Shown: in pieces, positions 36,068-44,950 of the stretch
Layout: the number at the start of each line of letters is the position of its first letter
Position numbering within the stretch: position 1 is the stretch's first letter
Made by a program: the position numbers and the translations under genes
Assembly: GCA_964510065.1 (NCBI GenBank)
Contig: CAZEAC010000010.1
Span: 1-64,000, forward strand
DNA length: 64,000 nt
From: CAZEAC01 sp964510065
GTDB taxonomy: Bacteria > Bdellovibrionota_C > UBA2361 > CAIXSY01
Reading direction: 5' to 3'
Notes under the pieces: generated by a model
Databases searched by the model: none
Told to the model about the DNA's origin: nothing
What the model saw: the letters and a program-made list of their open reading frames with translations, nothing else

Positions 36068-38074
36068 ATGCGGAGCGAGAGCAAAGTGAAGCCAACTGAT
36101 AAAATTACAAATGAGGCAGGTTTTTTACGGAAGTATTTTCGTAGCTACGCAAGGTCTCTCTTAGTCGGAATTTTGGCAATTCTATTACCGTGTGCCTGCT
36201 TTGCCGCGGATTTTTTTATTGATGGACCAAACGGCGCATCCTCGGATTCAAATCCCGGGACTGAGGCGTTTCCATGGCGAACGATAAGTAAAGCGAATAG
36301 CACGTTACGAGCTGGTGATACTGTTCATATCAAGGCGGGCACCTACAACTCGTATATTAATCCAGTTAATTCGGGTAATGCCACTTCGCGAATAACCTAC
36401 AAAAGCTTTGTCAGGCCCGGGAGCAGCGCCGCTGATGAGGTTATAATTTCGAATACGCGCTACGCCATATTTTTTGATGGCAAGGACTATGTCACGGTCA
36501 TTGGGATAAAAGCGACTTTATGCACGCAGTTTGTCGTTCTCACCAATCAGGCAAGTAACAACCAGATCATAGATAGTAGCTTTTATATACCTTCGGACCC
36601 AAATCAGTGGCCCAATTCCTTCATTGCTCAGGGCTCGCAGTATAATCACCTCTTACGCGTTCGTTTTGAACGGGGTGGTTTTTGCCGAAGTAGCGATCAT
36701 GAAGATCAAGGAGCAGTGCTTGATATTGGAGATGAATCAAGCATAGATCTCACCCGCTTCAATCTTATTGAGAATAGCGAGTTCTACCATGGTGGGCACC
36801 ATGTCATCGGACTGTATGGTGAATCGAATACCTTCCGAAATAATTACCTGCATAATGAAAATTGGGCCGACGGAATTAGCACCTCCGATAAGCGCGGAAA
36901 TCGAGCCCTCTATCTTAATGGGCAAGAGGGCAATACGGGAAAAAATCTAATCGAGGGAAATCGCTTCGGATATTCGGGAAAGCCATGTGATTATGACAAT
37001 CCTGACGGAAGCAATCGCTACGGGCCCTCAGGCATCGTTGCGATTTCAACTCCGCAGAATATTTTCCGTTACAATAGTGTTTACTACGGTTTTGCGTACG
37101 GCGTTGGCACCAGCGCTTATTCTGGTTATACAGCCGGACGACAAAATCGATTTTATCACAACACTTTTTTTGCGAATGGGCACAACATCCCTTCGGCGTA
37201 TTTGGGAGGCGGTGAGGACTGCGCCTTCCAATTTCGAAAGGTGACAAATGTCGAAAATGTGTTGGTTTCTAACCTTTTCTTCTCACATCGAAATCTCTAT
37301 CGCTACCATGAGTCGGCTGTCGCCTCGACGCAAGGCTTCGTCAACAACTACAATGGAGACAGCCAAGGCGATCCGCGCTTCGTCGGTAACCCGAGTATCG
37401 ATCCACCCACGGACGTCTCAGGATATGATTTTAGAAATCAGGCTGCTCCCGATCTGCGCCTGACTCTGACGAGCCCCGCGAAGAATTTTGGGCCGGTGGC
37501 TACCACGGTGTCGTCTACTGATTCAGGGGCGGGCGTTTCTCTCCTTGTCACAGATGCCGCCAAACTTGGTGCCGTCGCGGCTGCGCCCGCTGGGCTTCTG
37601 CAACCACTTTGGATCGCGGTCGGATCGGAGAGTAATGTGGGCCAGATCGCATCAATTTCGGGCAATACTGTGACGCTTCGATCCGCAGTGTCTCGGACGG
37701 CGGGTGCTTCTATCTGGATTTTAAAAAACCTGACTACGGTCGCGGCTGCCGACTCGGGAGCAGGTCTCACGCTTGTTCTTGCTGATGCCAGCTATTTTCA
37801 GGATGGCACCAAAGCGCCGCCGGGTACTGTTGAGGCCGATTGGATATCGGTTGGGACTAAAGCGAACCATGTACAGATTACTCAGATTTCTGGAAACACA
37901 GTGACTTTGTCGCAATCGATAACCCGAAATGACAATGATCCAGTCTGGCTCTTTAAGAAGTCAGACGGCGAGCAGGTCTTTCAAGGTTCAGCTCCTGATG
38001 CCGGTGCTTTTGAATACTCTGAAGATTCTACGCCAGGAACACCTGCTGCGCCGCAGAATTTGAAGGTCAATTAG
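36068..38074 (+). CDS. Secreted right-handed beta-helix protein
   Basis: 668 residues. After a long basic N-terminus a hydrophobic signal (about residues 30-47, ending CFAA) exports it. FIDGPNGASSDSNPGTEAFPW followed by TISKANSTLRAGDTVHIKAGTY is the start of a DUF1565/pectate-lyase-type parallel beta-helix, with many short NTFFANG, NYLHNENW and NRFGYSGK turns. The C-terminal 200 residues contain two tandem units of about 70 residues (DSGAGxxLxxxDA ... QI..ISGNTVTL), a separate repeat domain. Likely a surface or secreted polysaccharide-binding or -cleaving protein; no catalytic residues are clear. Stand-alone gene, divergent-convergent with rmlA. Confidence 0.75.
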   Translation: MRSESKVKPTDKITNEAGFLRKYFRSYARSLLVGILAILLPCACFAADFFIDGPNGASSDSNPGTEAFPWRTISKANSTLRAGDTVHIKAGTYNSYINPVNSGNATSRITYKSFVRPGSSAADEVIISNTRYAIFFDGKDYVTVIGIKATLCTQFVVLTNQASNNQIIDSSFYIPSDPNQWPNSFIAQGSQYNHLLRVRFERGGFCRSSDHEDQGAVLDIGDESSIDLTRFNLIENSEFYHGGHHVIGLYGESNTFRNNYLHNENWADGISTSDKRGNRALYLNGQEGNTGKNLIEGNRFGYSGKPCDYDNPDGSNRYGPSGIVAISTPQNIFRYNSVYYGFAYGVGTSAYSGYTAGRQNRFYHNTFFANGHNIPSAYLGGGEDCAFQFRKVTNVENVLVSNLFFSHRNLYRYHESAVASTQGFVNNYNGDSQGDPRFVGNPSIDPPTDVSGYDFRNQAAPDLRLTLTSPAKNFGPVATTVSSTDSGAGVSLLVTDAAKLGAVAAAPAGLLQPLWIAVGSESNVGQIASISGNTVTLRSAVSRTAGASIWILKNLTTVAAADSGAGLTLVLADASYFQDGTKAPPGTVEADWISVGTKANHVQITQISGNTVTLSQSITRNDNDPVWLFKKSDGEQVFQGSAPDAGAFEYSEDSTPGTPAAPQNLKVN

Positions 38075-38185
38075 TAGCGCTTGCTGTGCTGTCGCGGATG
38101 AAAGCGCAGTTAAGCTGCTTTGCCTTTGGGATCGAAGGTGCCGCTGCTCAAGCTTGAAGGCTCGTCACTAATTCAATGTCAGGGC

Positions 38186-39061
38186 TCAATAATTCTGCTC
38201 TTCGAGAAGCTTGAGTAGGTAGCGTCCGTATGAGTTATTCTTGTAACTGAGCCCGATCTTCTGTACTTCCGCGCTTGTGATGTAGCCTTGCCGCCAGGCG
38301 ATCTCTTCGAGACAGGCAACCACCAGGCCTTGGCGCTCCTCGATGGTTTGAATAAACACGGAGGCTTGAAGTAGCGATTCGTGTGTTCCGGTGTCGAGCC
38401 AGTCAATTCCACGCCCCAGCTTTTCAACGGCAAGCTTTTTCTTTGTAAGGTATGCACGATTGACATCAGTGATTTCGAGCTCACCTCGTGGCGAAGGCTT
38501 CAATTCGGCGGCAATTCTTACTACATCGTTATCGTAAAAATAAATTCCGGTCACGGCATAGGGCGAACGGGGCTGTGGTGGTTTCTCTACGATATCTATC
38601 GGTTCACCTTTCTCGTTGAATTCGACGACGCCGTAACGCTCGGGATCGCGGACGATATAGCCGAAAATAGTCGCCCCTTCTTTTCGTGCGGCGCCCCGGC
38701 GAAGCGATTCGGGAAAACCATGACCAAAAAAGATATTGTCACCAAGCGCTAAGCTTACCGAGTCCTTACCGATAAACTCTTTACCGATAATAAACGCCTG
38801 CGCCAGCCCATCAGGACTAGGCTGTACCGCGTACGAAAAGTTCAGGCCCCAGGTCTTGCCATCGCCTAACAGCCGTACAAAAGCTTCCTGTTCGTGTGGT
38901 GTAGTAATTATAAGAATATCGCGAATTCCGGCGAGCATGAGGCTCGAGAGCGGATAATAAATCATCGGCTTGTTGTAGACAGGCACAAGCTGCTTGCTCA
39001 CCGCTTTGGTGATTGGATGAAGCCGAGTTCCGGTACCGCCGGCGAGTATTATTCCTTTCAT
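38186..39061 (-). CDS. rmlA: Glucose-1-phosphate thymidylyltransferase
   Basis: Makes dTDP-glucose from dTTP and glucose-1-phosphate, the first step to dTDP-rhamnose. The start at 39061 gives 291 residues, the family size. The nucleotide-binding motif is MKGIILAGGTGTRLHPIT, and SKQLVPVYNKPMIYYPLS is a RmlA hallmark. Catalytic and sugar-binding segments (ALGDNIFFGHG, TGIYFYDN) are intact. The other rml genes are not nearby, so the pathway is split or rmlA is an extra copy. Confidence 0.95.
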   Translation of the reverse strand: MKGIILAGGTGTRLHPITKAVSKQLVPVYNKPMIYYPLSSLMLAGIRDILIITTPHEQEAFVRLLGDGKTWGLNFSYAVQPSPDGLAQAFIIGKEFIGKDSVSLALGDNIFFGHGFPESLRRGAARKEGATIFGYIVRDPERYGVVEFNEKGEPIDIVEKPPQPRSPYAVTGIYFYDNDVVRIAAELKPSPRGELEITDVNRAYLTKKKLAVEKLGRGIDWLDTGTHESLLQASVFIQTIEERQGLVVACLEEIAWRQGYITSAEVQKIGLSYKNNSYGRYLLKLLEEQNY

Positions 39062-39144
39062 GTCGGTATAATCTGTCAAACTAGCGTAATTTTGCAAGGC
39101 GCGCTACGCTGCTTCGGTGCTAATTTCATCGAGATAATCTTCTC

Positions 39145-40110
39145 ATGTTTATTTCAATACTACTTATACTCTTAGGTTTGGTCCTTCTCGCTGGCGGAGG
39201 TGAACTACTGGTTCGCGGCGCAGTTGGAATTGCTCGGCGCCTTGGTCTTTCGGCGGCAGTCATTGGGCTTACTGTGGTTGCGGCGGGCACCTCAGTTCCG
39301 GAATTGGCCGTCAGCGCGCTTTCGGCGATGCAAGACAAGACAGATCTTGCGATTGGCAATGTAGTAGGGTCGAACATTTTTAATATTACCTTTATTATGG
39401 GAATTGCCGCGCTTCTCACCCCGCTTGCAATTACACATGGAATGATTCGTCTAGAGTACCCTGTGATGCTGTTCGCGAGCTTTCTCGCTGTCTTTACTTT
39501 CTACGACGGAGTGTTTGACCGGAGCGAGGCGGCGCTTTTTGTCGGGTTCTACGTTATGTTTACTGCTTACTTGGTGAGGCTTGTTAGGAAGGAGCAGACG
39601 AGCAAGGATGCGGCCGAGCTCAGGGGCGAATTCGAGACTCTCGAGCGTCCGCTAGAGAGCGATCTTTCTCTAGGCCGTGCTCTTTTTTTGGTCCTTACGG
39701 GCGTGCTCTTGCTTGCCGGTGGCGCTGAACTCACAGTTCGTGGTGCGGTTGAGATCGCGCGCGTATTAGGGATGTCCGAGCGAGTTATTGGTCTTACCAT
39801 TGTCGCTTGTGGAACGTCTCTTCCTGAAGTCATAACTTCGATTGTCTCTGGGATTCGCGGTCGCGATGATATCGCAGTAGCAAACGTAGTTGGATCAAAT
39901 CTCTTCAATATTCTTGTGATTTTGGGAATCTCCGGATTAGTTCACCCATTACAAGTTGCGCCGCAAACTCAGAACGCTGATGTATATTGGATGCTCGGAA
40001 CGGCTTTGTTGGCTTTTCCACTGCTGGTAAGTGGCAAAAAAGTAACCCGTGCCGAAGGTGCATTACTCATTGTTGTATTCTTTAGTTATATCTTTTGGGT
40101 GTTGCAGTGA
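39145..40110 (+). CDS. Calcium/sodium antiporter (CaCA family, YrbG-like)
   Basis: 321 residues in two homologous halves with ten hydrophobic segments. Each half carries the alpha-repeat: GxTxVxxGTSxPEL...GNVVGSNIFN in the first (about 46-77) and GLTIVACGTSLPEV...NVVGSNLFN in the second. The conserved Glu and Asn residues of the ion-binding site are present. Function: exchange of Ca2+ and Na+ across the inner membrane. Its stop overlaps the GTG start of prmC (GTGA), so the two are co-translated. Confidence 0.93.
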   Translation: MFISILLILLGLVLLAGGGELLVRGAVGIARRLGLSAAVIGLTVVAAGTSVPELAVSALSAMQDKTDLAIGNVVGSNIFNITFIMGIAALLTPLAITHGMIRLEYPVMLFASFLAVFTFYDGVFDRSEAALFVGFYVMFTAYLVRLVRKEQTSKDAAELRGEFETLERPLESDLSLGRALFLVLTGVLLLAGGAELTVRGAVEIARVLGMSERVIGLTIVACGTSLPEVITSIVSGIRGRDDIAVANVVGSNLFNILVILGISGLVHPLQVAPQTQNADVYWMLGTALLAFPLLVSGKKVTRAEGALLIVVFFSYIFWVLQ

Positions 40111-40976
40111 GCGCGGACAATCGGTGTAGCGTAGGTAAGTTTCTTGCTGAAATACGCGCAGAACCGAATACTTCCGCAATATCTGAACTTGATGTCGCGC
40201 TTTTGATCGAAAAAGTCACGGGGTGGACAAGGCTTGATCAAATAGCCTATCCGGAGCGTGAGATTCAAAGTGAAGCGGTAGGCCAATTGCGCGAGCTTAT
40301 ACGGCTCCGAAAGTCCGGGACCCCGCTTGCCTATCTCACGGGCAACCGCGAATTTTGGGGTTTGGACTTCAAGGTTAGTGAAGCCGTACTAATTCCACGC
40401 CCCGAGACAGAGCTTATAGTTGAGCTTTGCGTGAAATTTCTTATGCAGACTTCCGAGCCAACGTTGGGCCTCGATTGCGGAACCGGGTCTGGTTGTATTG
40501 CGATCTCAATTCTTCACGAGACTAAGCGACGTCAGACTGTACGAATGCTTGCGCTCGACCTGTCACAAGCCGCACTTGTGCTTGCCCGTAAGAATGCAGA
40601 AGTCCATCAGGTGCTCAATCAAGTGTCGTTTCTTCGCTCGAACTGGTGCGAAGCCCTTTCCGAAAAAAGTAGATTCGATTTTATCGTAAGTAATCCGCCC
40701 TATATTGCGGATGGCGATCCAAACGTCTCGGAAGATACCCACGCTGAACCACGCCATGCGCTCTATTCCGGTGCACGTGGAACTGAAGCGTTAGAGCTGC
40801 TTTTTGCGCAGTGCGAAAAGCGTCTCAAGGTAGGCGGCGCTGCCTTTCTTGAATGCGGCGCGATGCAGGGCGAAGAGCTTCTAAGGTATGCTCGAACATT
40901 TTCGACGTTGCGCGCCACTGTGCACAAAGATCTCGCAGGGCTTGATCGAGTCGTTGAAATTAGAAAAATACGCTAA
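40107..40976 (+). CDS. prmC: Release factor glutamine N5-methyltransferase PrmC
   Basis: Methylates the GGQ glutamine of release factors RF1 and RF2. The GTG at 40107 overlapping the antiporter stop gives 289 residues; a TTG 12 bases upstream would also be in frame. The N-terminal helical domain is followed by PRPETELIVEL, SAM motif LGLDCGTGSGCIAISIL, and the NPPY signature in FIVSNPPYIADGD, characteristic of PrmC. There is no prfA next to it. The last 17 bases overlap the convergent barrel-protein gene. Confidence 0.93.
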   Translation: MSADNRCSVGKFLAEIRAEPNTSAISELDVALLIEKVTGWTRLDQIAYPEREIQSEAVGQLRELIRLRKSGTPLAYLTGNREFWGLDFKVSEAVLIPRPETELIVELCVKFLMQTSEPTLGLDCGTGSGCIAISILHETKRRQTVRMLALDLSQAALVLARKNAEVHQVLNQVSFLRSNWCEALSEKSRFDFIVSNPPYIADGDPNVSEDTHAEPRHALYSGARGTEALELLFAQCEKRLKVGGAAFLECGAMQGEELLRYARTFSTLRATVHKDLAGLDRVVEIRKIR

Positions 40977-41994
40977 GGCCCGAGCGAACTCTCCAAGCAT
41001 TTTCAACGCTGCCACTTGCATCACCGCTTGAGTCTATCGCGAAATCGATACCAAGATTAAAGGCCCAAGAGTCTCCCGAGCTATAAATCACTTCGGGACC
41101 GACGAGTATAGTGTTATACGCCGAATCGTCCAATACAGCCCCGTTTTGCCTATCATGCGCTTTGCTTTCGCCCGAAAGCGCCGCGCGCAATGCCACCGAA
41201 TTTTCATCCCATGTTGAGACAAAATACCCCGGGCCAACATCCCAAACATAATCATCGGCAAACTGGTAATTAAAACTGCCCTCGGTCCGTTTAGTGTATT
41301 GAAAGCTGCCCAGAAAAAACGCCCGATCATATCGCGCGAACGTGTGCGCGCCAAAAACATAGTCGTAAGAGCCCGATCCGGTGGTGAGCCCGCGACCAGA
41401 AACCCCTGCTGCAGGAGAGATCGGATGATGATGGGAGAGTATGTGATCATGTTCGTCCTCACCTTCATGGGCCTGTTCTTCGTTATGGCCGTCCTCTTCA
41501 GTGCGGGCGTTCTGGCTAAAGTTCGAGGCATCACCGGTTGGGAATTCAATTCCAGCGTACACGCCGGAAGAGATCTTCAAGTTTGCGCCGTGATATGAGG
41601 GAAGCTTTGCCTTCGCGATGAGGGAAATATCGCTAAACCCCGACTCGGTCTCGTCACCGGCTTTGGCTCCGCTAAATTTATCGTAAAGATGGGGAATAGA
41701 AATGGCCGCACCCCAGAAATCGTCGGATTGATAGCCGATGGTGAGGTGGACGGTATTACTCCTTTCGACGCGCTCGGCGTCAGCCTCGTGGTCAGGACCA
41801 GCTTTAAAGTCATCGTACTGTTCGTTAACGGACGCGCTCCACGACTGTTTGCGCTGTGAGAGCAGCTCCGAAGCGCTAAAAAGCGCGCAGGGATCGCAGG
41901 CGTACGCACCTGCAGGAAAGATAGTGCCTATGCAAGCGCAACTTGAAAGAGACAAAAAAAGAAGTGAATGTTTGCGGCAATTCTTCGTCTTCAT
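40960..41994 (-). CDS. Predicted outer-membrane beta-barrel protein with His/Glu-rich loop
   Basis: 344 residues. Signal peptide (about 1-31), then the mature N-terminus CDPCALFSASE, a possible metal or heme-like Cys pair. Alternating strands such as VHLTIGYQSDDFWGAAISIPH and LRVGxxF-type segments continue to a C-terminal Phe, a barrel mark. The overall pattern is reminiscent of transporter-like families of the phenol-degradation meta-pathway (MetA) type. Between about residues 170 and 200 is a loop rich in His, Glu and Asp (HNEEQAHEGEDEHDH and HHHP), likely to bind a metal. Its role may be metal or small-molecule uptake; no transport partner is adjacent. Confidence 0.6.
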   Translation of the reverse strand: MKTKNCRKHSLLFLSLSSCACIGTIFPAGAYACDPCALFSASELLSQRKQSWSASVNEQYDDFKAGPDHEADAERVERSNTVHLTIGYQSDDFWGAAISIPHLYDKFSGAKAGDETESGFSDISLIAKAKLPSYHGANLKISSGVYAGIEFPTGDASNFSQNARTEEDGHNEEQAHEGEDEHDHILSHHHPISPAAGVSGRGLTTGSGSYDYVFGAHTFARYDRAFFLGSFQYTKRTEGSFNYQFADDYVWDVGPGYFVSTWDENSVALRAALSGESKAHDRQNGAVLDDSAYNTILVGPEVIYSSGDSWAFNLGIDFAIDSSGDASGSVENAWRVRSGLSVFF

Positions 41995-42072
41995 ATCCGT
42001 TAAATTCTATATTAATTTCGCGTAAAGTCGCAATTTCTCCCCAAAAAAAACATTCTGTGGTACAACGTCTCA

Positions 42073-43362
42073 ATGTCGAATTTTTTTGAAATTACTGGAA
42101 AAACTCCGCTTCATGGGCAGGTGCGAGTAGGCGGCGCAAAAAACGGCGCGCTGCCAATGCTGATAGCGTCGCTTCTTACCAGCGAAGAGGTCGAGTTCGA
42201 AAACGTGCCAAATCTTGAAGATATAAATTTGACCTCGCATCTTCTGGAGCAGTTCGGTGGCGAAGTGAGCCGCCAGAATAGCAATTTTAAAGTTCGAGTT
42301 CGGCAGCTTGTCGCGACTGAGGCAAGTTACAGCCTTGTGAAGGCGCTTCGTGCCTCTTTCTGGGTAATGGGGCCGCTTCTAGCCCGAGGAGGCGCGGCGC
42401 GAGTTGCGCTTCCTGGTGGGGATATCATTGGTGCCAGGCCGGTTGATATGCACATCGCAGCACTTTCGCAGATGGGCGCGGACATAAAGGTAAAGCATGG
42501 TGTTGTATATGCCTCAGCGGAAAAAGGGCTGCGCCCGGCGAAGATAGCGCTTCGTTTCCCGTCGGTTGGCGCAACACACCAGGTCCTGATGGCGGCGTCG
42601 CTTACGCCGGGAGTTACAATTATTGAGGGCGCAGCGAAAGAGCCTGAGGTTTCGGCCCTTGCGGCAATGATAACTGCAATGGGCGGCGATATTGAGGGGG
42701 CTGGAACCAGCACCATCGTAATTCGCGGAAAGGAGCAGCTTGGTGGAGCGAAGATTCGTATTCTTGGCGACAGAATTGAAGCCGGAACCTATCTTTTGGC
42801 CTGCGCGGCGTCTGGTGGCGCGGTGCGCGTCGAGGGAATTGATCCATCCCATTTCGGTGCCTTTTTAGAGACCCTTAGTGCGATCGGTGTGGATGTAGAG
42901 CAGGGCGCAGATTTCGTAGGCGTGAAAAGTCGCGGGGCGATTCGACCAGTTAAAGTCGCTACCGCGCCATTTCCTGGGGTTGCCACCGATCTTCAGGCCC
43001 CTCTTATGGCGGCGTTAACGCTCGCCGAGGGCACAAGTGTTATTGAAGAGAATATCTTTGAGGGTCGTTTCGGGCATGCCTCCGAACTTTGCCGTATGGG
43101 CGCGATAATCCATGTGCATGAAAGAAGCGCGACTATTGAAGGAGTTACTAAGCTCACCGGAGCGCCTGTTGAAGGATTCGATATTCGCGCGGCGGCAGCG
43201 CTCGTAGTCGCTGCGGTTGCGGCTGATGGTGTTACCCGGATTTACGAGCCGCAACATCTTCGTCGTGGCTACGAATATCTCGAGCAGAAACTTACGTTGT
43301 TGGGAGCCAAGATCGCGTTCTGTCGTGATGATGCCGAAGATTTTTCATTCGCGGGGTGTTAA
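42073..43362 (+). CDS. murA: UDP-N-acetylglucosamine 1-carboxyvinyltransferase, Asp-type active site
   Basis: First committed enzyme of peptidoglycan precursor synthesis: transfers enolpyruvate from PEP to UDP-GlcNAc. 429 residues, the usual size. The PEP/UDP-sugar motif GGAKNGALP (K23) and the conserved TDLQAP region are present. The catalytic loop reads LPGGDIIGARPVDMH: residue 117 is Asp (codon GAT at 42421) where E. coli has Cys115. Mycobacterium, Chlamydia and Borrelia MurA also carry Asp, which keeps activity but blocks covalent inhibition by fosfomycin. Its stop overlaps the start of the next gene. Confidence 0.96.
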   Translation: MSNFFEITGKTPLHGQVRVGGAKNGALPMLIASLLTSEEVEFENVPNLEDINLTSHLLEQFGGEVSRQNSNFKVRVRQLVATEASYSLVKALRASFWVMGPLLARGGAARVALPGGDIIGARPVDMHIAALSQMGADIKVKHGVVYASAEKGLRPAKIALRFPSVGATHQVLMAASLTPGVTIIEGAAKEPEVSALAAMITAMGGDIEGAGTSTIVIRGKEQLGGAKIRILGDRIEAGTYLLACAASGGAVRVEGIDPSHFGAFLETLSAIGVDVEQGADFVGVKSRGAIRPVKVATAPFPGVATDLQAPLMAALTLAEGTSVIEENIFEGRFGHASELCRMGAIIHVHERSATIEGVTKLTGAPVEGFDIRAAAALVVAAVAADGVTRIYEPQHLRRGYEYLEQKLTLLGAKIAFCRDDAEDFSFAGC

Positions 43363-44054
43363 GCGTGACGCTTCAGCTGCCACTCCGAATGCAGTCTTAC
43401 CTAAATTACTCTCCGCGTGAATTTGTAGCGCATGCAGGCGTGTGCACGCTTGTAGCCCACCTCCGAGAGGCCGCAAAGCGCGATCAGTTCTCGCTTCTTT
43501 TTGTGCAGGGGGCCGCGCGCACGGGTAAAACTCATCTGGCGATCTACGTCAGCGATCTTTTGGGAGGAGAAGGGTGTTATCCGCGCATAATTGAGGGGCG
43601 TGAGCTTGCGGAGCGAATTGCTGAATTAAATCCAGTCGATGCGACAGAGGTGCTGATTTTGGATGATGCGCATCATTATCTTGATAACGTTACTCCCGGC
43701 GAGTCGGGACCGATGGTGCGGCTTGTTGAGAGTTACCGGCGAGCTTGCGCGAAGATAATTATTCTCAGCAGTAAGCCTTTGGGGGAGTTCCAGTTTGATC
43801 AGCATATCTCGAGTAGGCTTTCGTCCGGCGCCGCAAGCGTCATTGCTGATCCGGCAGCACAAGAAATGGAGCGATTGGTTACCGCAATGGCCCGGCAGCG
43901 TGGATTGAAGCTTTCAGAGAAGAAGATTCAATATCTTGTTGGCAGACTTAATCGCTCAGTGAGCGCAGTTGAGGAATATCTCGAAAAACTTGGCTATCTT
44001 GCCCGAGTGTTGGGGCGCAATATTAATTTTCCGCTACTCGCAGATGCGCTTTAG
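43356..44054 (+). CDS. DnaA/Hda-like AAA+ ATPase
   Basis: 232 residues from GTG 43356 overlapping the murA stop, or GTG 43365. After LNYSPREFVAHAGV (DnaA-like entry), the Walker A is GAARTGKTHLA and the Walker B LILDDAHHYL, with sensor-like SSKPLGEFQFDQHISSRLSSG. The C-terminal winged region is absent, so it resembles Hda, which regulates DnaA, rather than DnaA itself. It is translated with murA, which could tie initiation control to cell-wall synthesis; that link is inference. It could instead be another DnaA-homologous loader. Confidence 0.75.
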   Translation: MLSVTLQLPLRMQSYLNYSPREFVAHAGVCTLVAHLREAAKRDQFSLLFVQGAARTGKTHLAIYVSDLLGGEGCYPRIIEGRELAERIAELNPVDATEVLILDDAHHYLDNVTPGESGPMVRLVESYRRACAKIIILSSKPLGEFQFDQHISSRLSSGAASVIADPAAQEMERLVTAMARQRGLKLSEKKIQYLVGRLNRSVSAVEEYLEKLGYLARVLGRNINFPLLADAL

Positions 44055-44083
44055 TCTTTAATGAGAACTGTTACTTTATTTTT

Positions 44084-44950
44084 ATGATCGAAACTTCCAA
44101 GAAAACTAGCTTCGTCACGCGATCTATTTCAGCGAGAAATCTGGTCGAATCCTACGATACAATTCTGCTTGATGCGTATGGGGTGCTTGTTTCGAGTGAG
44201 GCGGCGATTCCGCATGCCCTTGCGTTTATTGATCACCTAAACAAAATCGGGAAAGAATATCGTATCGTTTCTAATGATGCATCAAAGCTTCCGGCCACGG
44301 CGCTCGCGCGTTATCGCGGCTTTGGGCTTAATTTGTGCGATGATTCAGTTCTCTCGTCGGGCTCGTTGCTTAAAAGCTATTTCGAGACAGAGCGGCTCGT
44401 CGGGGCGCGTTGCGTAGTGCTCGGTCCGAACGACTCCAAGGAATATGTGAAGCTGGCGGGTGGCAGCGTCGTTGAAGTAAGCGACGCTTTTGATGTCTTG
44501 GTTGTTTGCGATGAGATGGGCTTTCAGTTCCTTGAAACAATGGACAAAGTATTGAGCGCGCTTATCCGAAAAATTGCGCGAGGTGACTCAGTTCGTTTAA
44601 TTGCACCGAATCCTGATCTTATTTATCCGAGCAGTCAGGGGTTTGGTTTCGCAAGTGGTACGATGGCGCAGATGTTCGAGGAGGCGCTCAAGTTACGCTT
44701 TCCCGGGCGAAACGATCTTTGCTTTACCCGCCTCGGTAAGCCTTTTTCGCCGATTTTCGAGGAGGCGCGACGCCGCTGTCGCGGCAAGAATATGGTGATG
44801 ATTGGCGATCAGTTGGAAACCGACATCCGCGGTGCCAGCAATTTTGGAATTGATTCGGCGCTTGTCGCGACCGGAATTGTGAATCCGGAAGATCTAATGA
44901 AACATGACGGGCCTAGACCGACCTTCCAGCTCACTTCGCTTGCGCTTTAG
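44084..44950 (+). CDS. HAD superfamily hydrolase, class IIA (NagD-like)
   Basis: 288 residues with the HAD core: nucleophile D30 in LLDAYGVLVSSEAAIPHA, cap region with RIVSNDASKLPATA, Lys/SNDA motif II, and motif IV MIGDQLETDIRGA. The second Asp of the usual DxD is Tyr32 (D-A-Y), as in a subset of class IIA enzymes with an aromatic there. Probable small phosphatase, perhaps on sugar phosphates or nucleotides; substrate unknown. It follows the DnaA-like gene by 30 bases and its 3' end overlaps the convergent next gene by 20 bases. Confidence 0.85.
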   Translation: MIETSKKTSFVTRSISARNLVESYDTILLDAYGVLVSSEAAIPHALAFIDHLNKIGKEYRIVSNDASKLPATALARYRGFGLNLCDDSVLSSGSLLKSYFETERLVGARCVVLGPNDSKEYVKLAGGSVVEVSDAFDVLVVCDEMGFQFLETMDKVLSALIRKIARGDSVRLIAPNPDLIYPSSQGFGFASGTMAQMFEEALKLRFPGRNDLCFTRLGKPFSPIFEEARRRCRGKNMVMIGDQLETDIRGASNFGIDSALVATGIVNPEDLMKHDGPRPTFQLTSLAL

